Shown here: one piece after another, positions 43,780 to 51,667 of the stretch | Numbering within the stretch: the stretch's first letter is position 1 | How the letters are laid out: each line of letters starts with the position of its first letter | Assembly (NCBI GenBank): GCA_022072085.1 | Contig: JAJVII010000034.1 | Location: forward strand, 48,406 to 112,405 | Origin: Phycisphaerae bacterium | Lineage (GTDB): Bacteria; Planctomycetota; Phycisphaerae; JAJVII01 | Length of the DNA: 64,000 nt | Reading direction: 5' to 3' | Notes under the pieces: generated by a model | What the model saw: only the letters and a program-made list of their open reading frames with translations | Database searches by the model: none | What the model was told of the DNA's origin: nothing | Position numbers and translations under genes: made by a program

Positions 43780-44925
43780 ATGCCAAGATGCATCTATAGC
43801 CAGGTTGAGTTCGCTGAGGCACATGGCGAACATATCCTCCAGAACTTCCTTGGCGCTCGTTGGACTTCGCGGACGATTGTCTGCAACGAGCTGCAGGCGG
43901 CATTCGGGGAAACGATTGATGCGGCTCTCGAGGAGGGGCTGCGGCCCATACGGAATCTCTTCGGGACGCGAGGGGGCCGTGGCGAATCAGGCCCAGTACT
44001 TCGCAATCTTAGCGCTTCGACAGGCGAACTGCTCGACTTCGAGCCGGGGCTCAAGCCACGCCTGCGGAAGCCAATCGTGAGGGCAACGGAGCTTAGCGAC
44101 GGCAGTCGGCGAGTAGCGATCCAGCTGGGGGTTCTAGACCAGCTGGGATGGGCGCTGTCGATGCTCCGGGGCCAGGTGCCAAACCTGTCGGTTGACGAAA
44201 GCTCGTTGCAGGCACTTGCGAGGTCCGTCGAGGGCTACATCCAGGGAACGGTTAAGCTTGAGCTGTGCATCGGAGGCATGGACTACTTTCGCGGAATGCT
44301 GAAGGCTTCCATGAATCTTCTGGGAGAGAGATTCCCCCAGGTCGTGCAGCAACCATGCTTTGACTTGGTGCGCGACTTCATCCGCCATGGCGAAGGTGAC
44401 TCCGGGAGCTTTATCCGTTGGGTCTCAGACGCCCAGCCTCTCAACGTGCCGCGACTAGGTCCAATTGATCAGGCCATCTTTATAACCTCCCGGGGAGCGG
44501 CCGTTGAGGGCGTCGTCCAGTTCTTCGGCGACATCGTGCATCCGTTTCGGTTGTCCGCCAACTATGATGGCGAGCCGATTCATTGCGGGTATGTGGTCGA
44601 CCCGCTGCGCGAGTGCGATCCTGCCGAAGAGCGGAACCCAGAATTCGCACCAGAGAGCGTTCCAGATTACTCCGGTCAGTTGCCCGAGAACTCGCCACCT
44701 GTGCAGGCCGCATTCACGCAGCGCCTAACGCGCATTCTCAGAGTGTTCTACGACCGTGCGCACGACCACATCGTCGGGAAGACACTCGATGAGGTGCTTA
44801 GGCCACACATGGGCGAGCCATTCACTGAGGAGCTGGCAGGGCTCCTGGCCCAGAAGTTGGCGGAACGATTGGCAAGACGTGGTGGCCCAATCGGTGACGA
44901 TGGTGACGGCCAACCGCCATCGTGA
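43780..44925 (+). CDS. HNH-endonuclease-like protein with degenerate zinc knuckles
   Basis: About 381 residues from ATG 43780 (GGAG 7 nt upstream). The N-terminus follows the layout of HNH_5-type proteins: C-I-Y-x, E-H-I, F-L-G, S-R-T-I-V-C-N, F-G-x-x-I-D-A-A-L. But the two CxxC knuckles read C4-x-x-S7 and C35-x-x-L38, so one Cys of each is lost; H18 remains. The C-terminal 330 residues are a long domain of unknown fold ending in a polar helix. It lies in the less GC-rich cargo block. Could be an inactive or re-purposed nuclease with a sensing role, for example in phage defence; this is inference. Confidence 0.6.
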   Translation: MPRCIYSQVEFAEAHGEHILQNFLGARWTSRTIVCNELQAAFGETIDAALEEGLRPIRNLFGTRGGRGESGPVLRNLSASTGELLDFEPGLKPRLRKPIVRATELSDGSRRVAIQLGVLDQLGWALSMLRGQVPNLSVDESSLQALARSVEGYIQGTVKLELCIGGMDYFRGMLKASMNLLGERFPQVVQQPCFDLVRDFIRHGEGDSGSFIRWVSDAQPLNVPRLGPIDQAIFITSRGAAVEGVVQFFGDIVHPFRLSANYDGEPIHCGYVVDPLRECDPAEERNPEFAPESVPDYSGQLPENSPPVQAAFTQRLTRILRVFYDRAHDHIVGKTLDEVLRPHMGEPFTEELAGLLAQKLAERLARRGGPIGDDGDGQPPS

Positions 44926-45081
44926 CGTAGTAAATGACCCCCTAACGATGGGCAATGACGTGGTAAATCAGGCCGTCTGCCGCATGATCGCGCCGATGCG
45001 AAGGATGTGCGGCTGCGGCCCGTGCAGGAAGACCGCTGCGTAGGGCTGGACCTCGCGTTTGAAGTTCGGCCAGTCGCCCCG

Positions 45082-45116
45082 ATTGAAAGAGCCGTCCATC
45101 GGGCGGCTCTTTCAAT
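45082..45116. terminator. Perfect 13-bp inverted repeat, possible terminator
   Basis: ATTGAAAGAGCCG / CGGCTCTTTCAAT with a 9-nt loop. AT-rich outer pairs include the U-tract, as in bidirectional terminators. Confidence 0.55.
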
Positions 45117-45117
45117 A

Positions 45118-45250
45118 GAGCAGGTGAACAGGAGAGCAGTTGAACAGGTGAAGGGAGAAGAGGCCACGAGAAGACCGGGGATGGCCCCGGCGTATTGGCT
45201 GCTCACCTGCGGTCTCCTGCTCACCTGATCACCTGTTCATTCTTCTCTCG
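45118..45250. repeat. Imperfect inverted repeat upstream of the four-helix-bundle gene
   Basis: CAGGTGAACAGGAG (45121-45134) faces CTCCTGCTCACCTG (45214-45227) and TGAACAGGTGA (45141-45151) faces TCACCTGTTCA (45229-45239); CCGGGG/CCCCGG forms the tip. Short CACCTG units recur within the right arm. The transcript leader would be highly structured. Confidence 0.65.
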
Positions 45251-45260
45251 GAGGCCCGCC

Positions 45261-45623
45261 ATGCCTTTCATGTTCGAGAACCTTCAGGTTTATCAGATAG
45301 CTGTCGATCTGGCCGATCAGGTCGCACAACTGGCGGAGAAGTTCCCACGAGGTTACTACTTCTTGACCGACCAACTCAATCGCGCTGCCCTTTCAATCGC
45401 CACAAACCTGGCCGAGGGTAACGGGCGATTTACCAAGGCCGACCGCAAGAATTTCTTCACGATCGCCCGCGGCTCGACGCAGGAATGCGTGCCGCTGTTG
45501 GAGGTGGCCAAACGGCGCGGCTTCATATCGGAGGAGAAGCACGCCGAGTTGCGAACCCAACTGGAGACGATTGCCAAGATGATCTCGGGCTTAATCAACG
45601 GCCTAGACCGACGCGAAGTTTGA
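45261..45623 (+). CDS. Four-helix-bundle protein (TIGR02436 / 23S rRNA-IVS family)
   Basis: 120 residues, four amphipathic helices: F-E-N-L-Q-V-Y-Q-I-A-V-D-L-A, then L-T-D-Q-L-N-R-A-A-L-S-I-A-T-N-L-A-E-G-N-G-R, the family hallmark. Related proteins were first seen inside 23S rRNA intervening sequences and also occur free in genomes; molecular role unknown. GGAGG lies 7 nt before ATG 45261. Preceded by a large inverted repeat that may be part of a mobile unit carrying this gene. Confidence 0.85.
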   Translation: MPFMFENLQVYQIAVDLADQVAQLAEKFPRGYYFLTDQLNRAALSIATNLAEGNGRFTKADRKNFFTIARGSTQECVPLLEVAKRRGFISEEKHAELRTQLETIAKMISGLINGLDRREV

Positions 45624-45823
45624 TTGCGACAGGACCGGCCGCCGTGTGGTCGCGGGGCCAAGCCGGCCCCCCTGGCTGCCCCCGTTTGGCCCCTGCCCAC
45701 GCCGGCTTGCCTGCCTCTTGCGGGAAACTCCTGCAGAATCCGTTGACAGATACAACGCGTACTGGACAATCAACCGGGCGGATTTGCCGAGTCCGATCGG
45801 GTGAGCAAAGAAGGAGACGACTC

Positions 45824-46357
45824 ATGATCGAGTCATGTTACTGGAAGGATGAATTACGCCGAATCGCCAATTCCCTTAGACGCGTCTCAAATCCATCTCG
45901 ATGGAGCGAGCGAGCCCATTGCATCATAGAGCGAGATATTATGATCGGCTTCTTTGTTTTGAGACGCCTGATCGAGTTGAACAAGGTTTCGAGCCTCACC
46001 CGGAACAGCCATCTTCGCATCTTCTCCTATGTCACAACCGGGAAGAGTGTAACTCGCCTTAACAACCACCGCCTCGACGAACTCTACGACTTGGAACATG
46101 AGCGGGCGAGCGAGAAGAAGCCCTTCTATATCGCCAATCAGTTCGTTCATGCCTTCACGAGCTTCGTGGCCAGAGACAACACCAGGAATTGGAGCGATGT
46201 GTTCGTGGTGTCGGATTTTGATCGGAACGATTGCATTTGGCGCGTGCCAGTTGCCGAGATTCGCAGAGTCTTCCAACTAGCGGCGGGCGACTATCCTCAC
46301 TCCGTTCAAATGGTGTGGAACAGCAAGACCACCGACTATGACGTCGTTACTAATTGA
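45824..46357 (+). CDS. Hypothetical cargo protein
   Basis: 177 residues from ATG 45824, with a strong AAGGAG site. The N-terminal helical part contains M-I-G-F-F-V-L-R-R-L-I-E-L and the C-terminal part N-Q-F-V-H-A-F-T-S-F. No signal or transmembrane segment, no catalytic motif recognised. Its base composition is clearly lower in GC than the host genes by eye. A perfect -35 (TTGACA at 45743-45748) lies upstream but no good -10 was seen. Last gene of the cargo block; its stop overlaps the recombinase remnant on the other strand. Confidence 0.6.
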   Translation: MIESCYWKDELRRIANSLRRVSNPSRWSERAHCIIERDIMIGFFVLRRLIELNKVSSLTRNSHLRIFSYVTTGKSVTRLNNHRLDELYDLEHERASEKKPFYIANQFVHAFTSFVARDNTRNWSDVFVVSDFDRNDCIWRVPVAEIRRVFQLAAGDYPHSVQMVWNSKTTDYDVVTN

Positions 46358-46587
46358 ACGACCGACCCCGCCGCAAAAAGTTCTAACCGTGTCCAGCCTT
46401 CGCGAGTTTGAGCAACAAGAGGCCCTTCGGCGAGAACGTCGAAGGGCTTTCTTATTGTGGGGGCTAGGGTTGGGCCGTCCATGCGGAAGTTCAAACAGAC
46501 GATTTCCAGGACTTGACGCTTCTCGGCCACGTCGGCCACATCCATCCGAAACGGCCGCTCTTCATGGGCAGCCTCTTTTGTGAAGTT
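46336..46587 (-). pseudogene. Remnant of a serine recombinase 3' end
   Basis: An open stretch of about 83 codons up to an in-frame stop at 46588-46590. It reads R-Q-V-L-E-I-V-C-L-N-F, then R-K-P-F-D-V-L-A-E-G-P-L-V, aligned with E-L-L-E-V-V-S-S-N and R-R-P-F-D-F-L-V-E-R-P-F in the recombinase at 32788, and ends L-E-L-F-A-A-G. The DNA-binding and catalytic parts are missing. Same strand as the left recombinase, so the element lies between two recombinase 3' ends in direct orientation. The sequence similarity is short, so certainty is moderate. Confidence 0.55.
46422..46456 (+). terminator. Hairpin terminator inside the recombinase remnant
   Basis: GCCCTTCG (46422-46429) and CGAAGGGC (46440-46447), then TTTCTTATT. 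Serves the gene ending at 46357. It occupies the same coding position as the hairpin in the left recombinase. Confidence 0.7.
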
Positions 46588-46590
46588 TCA

Positions 46591-47116
46591 ACCTGCAATT
46601 CAGGGGCTGAAGTTCGCTCGCGCCTGTTCCAGGAAAGCCTGCGATCATTCTCGCTCCCATCACCGATCCGGTAAACGCCTTTTCGATCCGCGGCCATGCG
46701 GTGCCGACTTGCGGCCGGGTCGCCGCGAAACATGCTTGCCCGCCTGGGCACGGCGTCCGGCTGCTGCCGGAAGGTCAAACTTCGCTCGCCTGCTGGCGAG
46801 TGACGGGGGCGTGGCAAGACGCCCCTCCGTATATAGGGTCGCGGCCGGGTGAAAATGGGACTTACGAAAGGCCCGCAAACCGGGCCGATTCCGGCCGACG
46901 GCCCATCCGTCGGCCCGGCCGGGGGTTGGCCCGGGGAAAAATTCTCGGAATTTTCGGCGGATTTTCGCAGGCAGGCTCGACGGGCCGAGCGATCGCGGGA
47001 AATGGACCCGCCCCGTTTGTCCCGCGAGGGCAGGGGGAGAAGAACGCACGCCTGCGTCCCGGCCGCGGTATACTGTCTCGCTTCGCGGGGAAGTCCAACA
47101 GACAGGAAGCGAAACG
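46591..47116. other. Gap between the element and rlmN
   Basis: About 525 bp. Probably further decayed element sequence, then host sequence. A GGGGCGT/ACGCCCC hairpin lies at 46806-46825. TATACT at 47069-47074 is a likely -10 for rlmN, without a good -35. Open frames here overlap on both strands without ribosome sites; I do not support any of them. Confidence 0.45.
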
Positions 47117-48178
47117 ATGGCCGAGCGAACCCACATCCTGGGCCTGACGCGCGACGAGTTGGCGGACGAGTTGGCTGGGCTGCGCCTGCCGGTGTTCCGC
47201 GCCGACCAGGTCCGCGACTGGGTCTTCGCCAAGCGGTGCGAGACGTTCGACGCGATGACCAACCTGGCTCGCGGCGATCGCATTCGACTGGCTGAGCGGT
47301 TCGACATTTCGACCAGCCGGGTTGTCCGCGAGCAGCGAGCGCACGACGAAGTCCGCAAGTTGCTGCTGGCTTGGCCGGACGAGGCGACGACCGAGGCCGT
47401 GCTGATCCCCTCCAATGACGCGTCGGAGCGGCTGACCGCGTGCATCTCCAGCCAGGTCGGCTGCCCCGTGGGCTGCCGGTTCTGTGCGTCGGGCATTGGC
47501 GGGCTGGTGCGGAACCTGTCGGCGGGGCAGATCGTCGAGCAGGCCTGGCGGCTGACGACGCTGCTGGCGCCCGACGAGCGGCTGAGCAATATTGTCTTCA
47601 TGGGGCTGGGCGAACCGCTGGCCAACTACGACGCGGTCCTCAAGGCCGTTCGGCTGATCAACGCGAGCGACGGCCTGAACGTGGGCCAACGCAAGATCAC
47701 GGTCTCGACGATTGGCATCCCGGCGCAGATCCGCAAGCTGGCCGAGGAGGACCTCCAGATCACGCTGGCGATCAGCCTGCACGCCCCCAACCAGACGCTG
47801 CGGGCGTCGCTGATTCCGTGGGCCCGGAACATCCCGCTGAACGACGTGCTGGAGGCCGCCCGGCTCTACTTCGCCCGGACGGGGCGTGAGATCACGTTCG
47901 AGTATTGCCTGCTGGCCGGCGCGAACGATTCTGTCGAACTGGCCGATCAACTGGCCGACCTGGCCCACACCGTCCGCTGCAACGTGAACCTGCTCTACTA
48001 CAATCCGGTCGCGGACCTGGGCTACGACCGGCCCGAGCAGGCGGCGATGCACGCCTTCCGCGACCGACTCGTCAAACGCGGCGTTAACGTGCACATCCGC
48101 CGAAGCCGCGGGTTGGACATCGACGCCGCCTGCGGGCAGTTGCGCCGCCGACACGAGGCCGGGGAGCCCGAGGCCTGA
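47117..48178 (+). CDS. rlmN: 23S rRNA (adenine2503-C2)-methyltransferase / tRNA A37 C2-methyltransferase RlmN
   Basis: 353 residues. Radical SAM motif at C116, C120, C123; the two functional cysteines C109 (7 residues before the cluster) and C339 (near I-D-A-A-C-G-Q-L) correspond to those that carry and resolve the methyl adduct. The F-M-G-L-G-E-P-L-A-N-Y motif is also present. Methylates A2503 of 23S rRNA and A37 of some tRNAs. AGGAA precedes ATG 47117. Host gene at the right flank of the element. Confidence 0.95.
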   Translation: MAERTHILGLTRDELADELAGLRLPVFRADQVRDWVFAKRCETFDAMTNLARGDRIRLAERFDISTSRVVREQRAHDEVRKLLLAWPDEATTEAVLIPSNDASERLTACISSQVGCPVGCRFCASGIGGLVRNLSAGQIVEQAWRLTTLLAPDERLSNIVFMGLGEPLANYDAVLKAVRLINASDGLNVGQRKITVSTIGIPAQIRKLAEEDLQITLAISLHAPNQTLRASLIPWARNIPLNDVLEAARLYFARTGREITFEYCLLAGANDSVELADQLADLAHTVRCNVNLLYYNPVADLGYDRPEQAAMHAFRDRLVKRGVNVHIRRSRGLDIDAACGQLRRRHEAGEPEA

Positions 48179-48266
48179 CGGCTCCATTGAATTCCCCCCA
48201 GCCATGCCGTAAGAGTGTTGTCGTCGGAAATCGAACTGGACCGGCGTTGGCCGGAAGGAGCGTATC

Positions 48267-49103
48267 GTGGCTGTATTCCGCATCGGCGTGGTGGGCGGCT
48301 GCCTGAAGGCGGGCAAGGACCCCAGGGCGATCGTCGCGGCGGCCCAGCAGGTCGGCGCCGACGGACTTCAGGTGCAGGCCCGCCCGCCCGCGGGGGTCTC
48401 GCTGGACGACTACGTCAAAGCATGGCGGGACGCGCTGGGGGGCGGCACGAAGGTCAAGGCCTTCTCGACCGTCACGGGCTTTGCGCAGGAAGACTACAGT
48501 TCCATCGCCGCGATCCACCGCACCGGCGGGCTCGTGCCCGACGACGTGGCCGAGGCCAACGTGCGGATCGTCCTGGACGGCGTGGCCTTCGCCCGCGCCC
48601 TGGGCGTGGACCTGATCACGTTCCACGCGGGCTTCATCCCCGAGTCGCCGGACGATCCCGTCTTCGGCCGCCTGCTCGACCGGCTCGGCTGCTGCGCCGA
48701 CGCCGCCGCTGCGGATGGCGTGCGGATCGGCCTGGAGTCGGGGCAGGAGTCGGCGGCGGCGCTGGTGCAGTTTCTCAAGGCGCTGGGCCGCGACAACGTG
48801 GGGTGCAATTTCGACCCGGCCAACATGATCCTCTACGGTCGCCAGGATCCGCTGGAGGCGGCGCCAGTGCTGGCGCCGCACATCATGCAGGTGCACGCCA
48901 AGGACGGCGTCTGGTCGGACGCGCCTGGGGTTCAGTGGGGCCAGGAGGTCCGCCTGGGCGAGGGCGATGTGCAGTTCGCCCGGCTGGTCAGCCGCCTGCG
49001 TGTGCTGGGCTACGGCGGCGACCTGGTGATCGAGCGCGAGGCCGGGGCGCAGCCGCTGAACGACATCGGCGACGGTGTCAGATTCCTGCGAAGCTTGCAG
49101 TGA
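48267..49103 (+). CDS. Sugar phosphate isomerase/epimerase-like TIM barrel protein
   Basis: 278 residues from GTG 48267, with AAGGAG 6 nt upstream. AP endonuclease family 2 / xylose isomerase-like fold: G-L-E-S-G-Q-E (metal-binding Glu) near 157, N-F-D-P-A-N near 187, H-A-K-D-G near 211 and I-E-R-E near 259, the usual metal ligands. Isomerises or epimerises a sugar; substrate unknown. This family is greatly expanded in planctomycetes. Confidence 0.85.
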   Translation: MAVFRIGVVGGCLKAGKDPRAIVAAAQQVGADGLQVQARPPAGVSLDDYVKAWRDALGGGTKVKAFSTVTGFAQEDYSSIAAIHRTGGLVPDDVAEANVRIVLDGVAFARALGVDLITFHAGFIPESPDDPVFGRLLDRLGCCADAAAADGVRIGLESGQESAAALVQFLKALGRDNVGCNFDPANMILYGRQDPLEAAPVLAPHIMQVHAKDGVWSDAPGVQWGQEVRLGEGDVQFARLVSRLRVLGYGGDLVIEREAGAQPLNDIGDGVRFLRSLQ

Positions 49104-49226
49104 TGCATCTGCGCCGGCGGATGTGCATTGCAAGAACGTGAAATTCAACAACTTAAGTGTTCCTTCTTTCGTTGCGACGCTCCCGGCGGTCGGTCGCGGG
49201 CGTCTGAGTTCATCTGCCCATTTGGG

Positions 49227-49255
49227 TTGCCCGGCGCCTAAAATCCATGTAGAAT
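49227..49255 (+). promoter_or_regulatory. Promoter of the TPR/zinc-finger gene
   Basis: TTGCCC (49227-49232), 17 bp, TAGAAT (49250-49255). The predicted start near 49262 leaves too little leader for an ATG at 49270 and supports the start at 49303. Confidence 0.6.
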
Positions 49256-49302
49256 TTCAGGAGTTGGAGATGGGTCAGGGTGCATGGGAGGTTCGCATCC
49301 GG

Positions 49303-50709
49303 ATGAAGAAGGCCGGATATTTCGTACTTGCCCTGATGGCCGCGGGTCTCTTGGCCGCGGTCCCGCCGACTCCCGCCTCCGCCGACTCGATCACGCTTGT
49401 CAACGGCACGACCTACCAGGGAAAGATCATCGAGCGCACCGACGACCACGTGGTGCTTCAGGTCGAAGACAGCGGCATCTCGGCGCGGCTGCCGTTCGAG
49501 TGGAGCAAGATCGCCAAGCTCACTGAGAGCCCGCCTGCCCGCGACCAGATCGACGACCTGCTCCAGCAGAGGCTGGCTGACGCCGAGCAGAAGAACACGT
49601 CCGAGGGGTTCACGCAACTCGGCCAGTGGCTCCAGGACAGCAAGCTCTTCGATGAGGCGATTCGCGCTTACGAGAAGGCCCTCAAGCTCGACCCGGACGA
49701 CCCGGCTTCCCTGAGCCTGTCGATCGCCCAGTGCATCGCCGGCCGGGGCGACCTGCGCGAGGCGCGGGCGACGCTCAAGGACCTCGTGGGCAAGTATCCC
49801 GACAACAAGAAGATCGCGTCGGAGCTGGCCCGCCTGGACAACCAGGCCCAGAAGCGCGTCGACGACATGATCGCCCTGGCGCTCGCGAACTACAAGAAGA
49901 ACGACATGCGCAGCGCGATCTCCCTGATGGAGCGGATGCAGCGGCTGAACATCGACGAACTGACCGAGAAGGCCGACTACGCGACGATGCACCAGGCGGG
50001 CATGTCGTTCGCCCACTTCCTGGCTGAGTGCCGGCTGCACCAGGCCTGCGCGACGTGCGGCGGGCACGGGATGCAACTCGGCCTGTCGCCCTGTCCGACC
50101 TGCAAGGGAACCGGCAAAGTCACCCGCACCCGCTGGGTCACGGTCACCGAGAAGGACGCCAAGGGCGTCGAGCGCAAGAAGTCCTGGCAGGAGGACTACG
50201 AAGTCGTCTGCCCGGGCTGTCACGGATTCACTTCGGTGCTGTGCCCGGCCTGCCACGGCGCAGGCGTTGACCTTGGAACCGTCGGGCCGGTCGAGCGCGA
50301 CGAACTGGCCGAGGGGCTGGCCAAGCGGATCGAGGCCGTCTATGCCAAGCTCAAGGGCTATGCCGACGAGCCCTCCAGCCTGCACCCGGCGAACCTGGAG
50401 ATCGTTCAACTCCAGACGACGCGGCTGGCTTACTACATCGAGCAGTATCTCAAACTGCGCGACGACCTGAAGGGCAAGCCGCTCCAGGACCTGGTGACCA
50501 TGGAGGGCAAGGTCAGGAACCTGCTGGCCCACACGTCGGCGGCTTATGCCAACCGCGACCTGAAGAAGTTCGAGCAGATCCTGGCCAAGCGTCTGGAACT
50601 CATGATCCAGCGCGACGGACTGCTGTGGCCCGAGGACTTCGAGTTCAAGGAGCCCTCCGCGGTCAGCGGCACGATGAAGCCCGCATTGCCCGCGCCGAAC
50701 AACCCGTGA
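49303..50709 (+). CDS. Exported TPR protein with DnaJ-type zinc-finger motifs
   Basis: 468 residues. Signal peptide M-K-K-A-G-Y-F-V-L-A-L-M-A-A-G-L-L-A-A, cleavage after A-S-A. A beta region (about 27-70) resembles an SH3-like domain, then TPR repeats (A-I-R-A-Y-E-K-A-L-K-L-D-P near 125). Residues about 245-325 have four CxxCxG motifs (C-A-T-C-G-G-H-G, C-P-T-C-K-G-T-G, C-P-G-C-H-G-F, C-P-A-C-H-G-A-G), the layout of the DnaJ cysteine-rich domain, without a J domain. A helical C-terminus follows. It may be a periplasmic protein-binding factor; role unknown. The sigma factor gene follows. Confidence 0.75.
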   Translation: MKKAGYFVLALMAAGLLAAVPPTPASADSITLVNGTTYQGKIIERTDDHVVLQVEDSGISARLPFEWSKIAKLTESPPARDQIDDLLQQRLADAEQKNTSEGFTQLGQWLQDSKLFDEAIRAYEKALKLDPDDPASLSLSIAQCIAGRGDLREARATLKDLVGKYPDNKKIASELARLDNQAQKRVDDMIALALANYKKNDMRSAISLMERMQRLNIDELTEKADYATMHQAGMSFAHFLAECRLHQACATCGGHGMQLGLSPCPTCKGTGKVTRTRWVTVTEKDAKGVERKKSWQEDYEVVCPGCHGFTSVLCPACHGAGVDLGTVGPVERDELAEGLAKRIEAVYAKLKGYADEPSSLHPANLEIVQLQTTRLAYYIEQYLKLRDDLKGKPLQDLVTMEGKVRNLLAHTSAAYANRDLKKFEQILAKRLELMIQRDGLLWPEDFEFKEPSAVSGTMKPALPAPNNP

Positions 50710-50768
50710 CCCCGCCGGCCGAACCAACGCCCGGACGCTCCCGCGACAGTCAGGAAAGTCTAAGAACG

Positions 50769-51416
50769 ATGTCCAGCAGTCCCGCATTGCCCGCCGGTTT
50801 CGACGCTCACCCGGCCCTGGAGGGCCTGCCGCCTTCGATCCAGTCCGACCCGGACGTTCACCTGATGATGGCATTCCAGGACGGCCGGGAGGAGGCCTTC
50901 GCCCAGCTCATCAAGCGGAACCAGCACAAGGTCTTCTCGATCATTTTCCGCTTCGTCGGCGACCGCGCCGAGGCCGAGGACCTCGTGCAGGAAGTCTTCC
51001 TGCGCGTCTACCGCACGGTTGGCCGGTACGAACCGACGGCGCGGTTCTCGACCTGGCTCTATCGCATCGCGACCAACATCAGCCTCAACGCCATCCGCAA
51101 CCGCAGCCGGTTCCATACCGTGTCGCTGGAAGTGAAGCAGGACGACAGCGAGGAGTTCCATCGCGACATCGCCGACGAGGACAGCCCGGCCCCGCACGAC
51201 GCGATGGACCAGGACGAACTCGGTCGCGTGGTGATGGCGGCTATCGAGCAGTTGCCCGGCCAGCAGCGGGCAGCCATCATCCTGAACAAGTATGAAGGGC
51301 TCAGCTACGAGGACGTGGCCGAGATCCTCGCCTGCTCGGTGATGGCGGTCAAGAGCCTGCTCAGCCGAGCCCGGTCCAACCTCAAGACGAAGTTGGGCCC
51401 TTATCTGCGGCGGTAG
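50769..51416 (+). CDS. ECF-like RNA polymerase sigma factor
   Basis: 215 residues. Region 2 (F-A-Q-L-I-K-R-N-Q-H-K-V-F to D-L-V-Q-E-V-F-L-R-V-Y, then F-S-T-W-L-Y-R-I-A-T-N) and region 4 (L-P-G-Q-Q-R-A-A-I-I-L, Y-E-D-V-A-E-I-L, V-K-S-L-L-S-R-A-R) are complete; no region 3. A 35-residue N-terminal extension precedes region 2. Directs RNA polymerase to a small regulon, probably envelope or stress genes. A membrane protein that may restrain it is encoded 251 bp downstream. Start at ATG 50769; the AGGA upstream is somewhat distant. Confidence 0.92.
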   Translation: MSSSPALPAGFDAHPALEGLPPSIQSDPDVHLMMAFQDGREEAFAQLIKRNQHKVFSIIFRFVGDRAEAEDLVQEVFLRVYRTVGRYEPTARFSTWLYRIATNISLNAIRNRSRFHTVSLEVKQDDSEEFHRDIADEDSPAPHDAMDQDELGRVVMAAIEQLPGQQRAAIILNKYEGLSYEDVAEILACSVMAVKSLLSRARSNLKTKLGPYLRR

Positions 51417-51667
51417 GTCCACGGTGGACGCTGCCGTGTTCAACCGGCAGACGGGCCTGCGTAGGACCGGGCAGGACTTGACGCGAAGGCCCGGCTGTCG
51501 GGCAGGTATCTTGTGGCCGGGACAGTGCTTGTGGCTGGCGCATTTTTGCCGAATTTCACGCCACTGAAAGGCCGATTCAGGGTTGATATCAGTGGAAACC
51601 GACCCCACGTAACGGGCCGGGGGGCTCCAGATGGACCAACTGGCCCGGACGAAACAGGTTAGACTCC

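Larger units (their letters stand above)
44926..45260 (+). other. Intergenic region with hairpins and CAGGTGAACAGG-type repeats
   Basis: 335 bp without a gene. Holds a direct repeat (TGACGTAGTAAATGA and TGACGTGGTAAATCA at 44922 and 44955), a perfect 13-bp inverted repeat (45082-45116) and a large imperfect inverted repeat (45118-45250) ending at the ribosome site of the four-helix-bundle gene. Confidence 0.6.

Noticed and set aside
45082..45250. CRISPR array
   Set aside because: Repeats here are short, inverted and unevenly spaced; no cas genes are present. No CRISPR array was seen anywhere in the window.
46340..47100. Right attachment site as a copy of the tRNA-Pro 3' end
   Set aside because: No copy of GGTTCGAATCC-N-CACCCC was found on the right side, so the right boundary stays undefined.
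46591..47147. Several overlapping open frames on both strands before rlmN
   Set aside because: No ribosome sites, no recognisable domains, and they conflict with each other.
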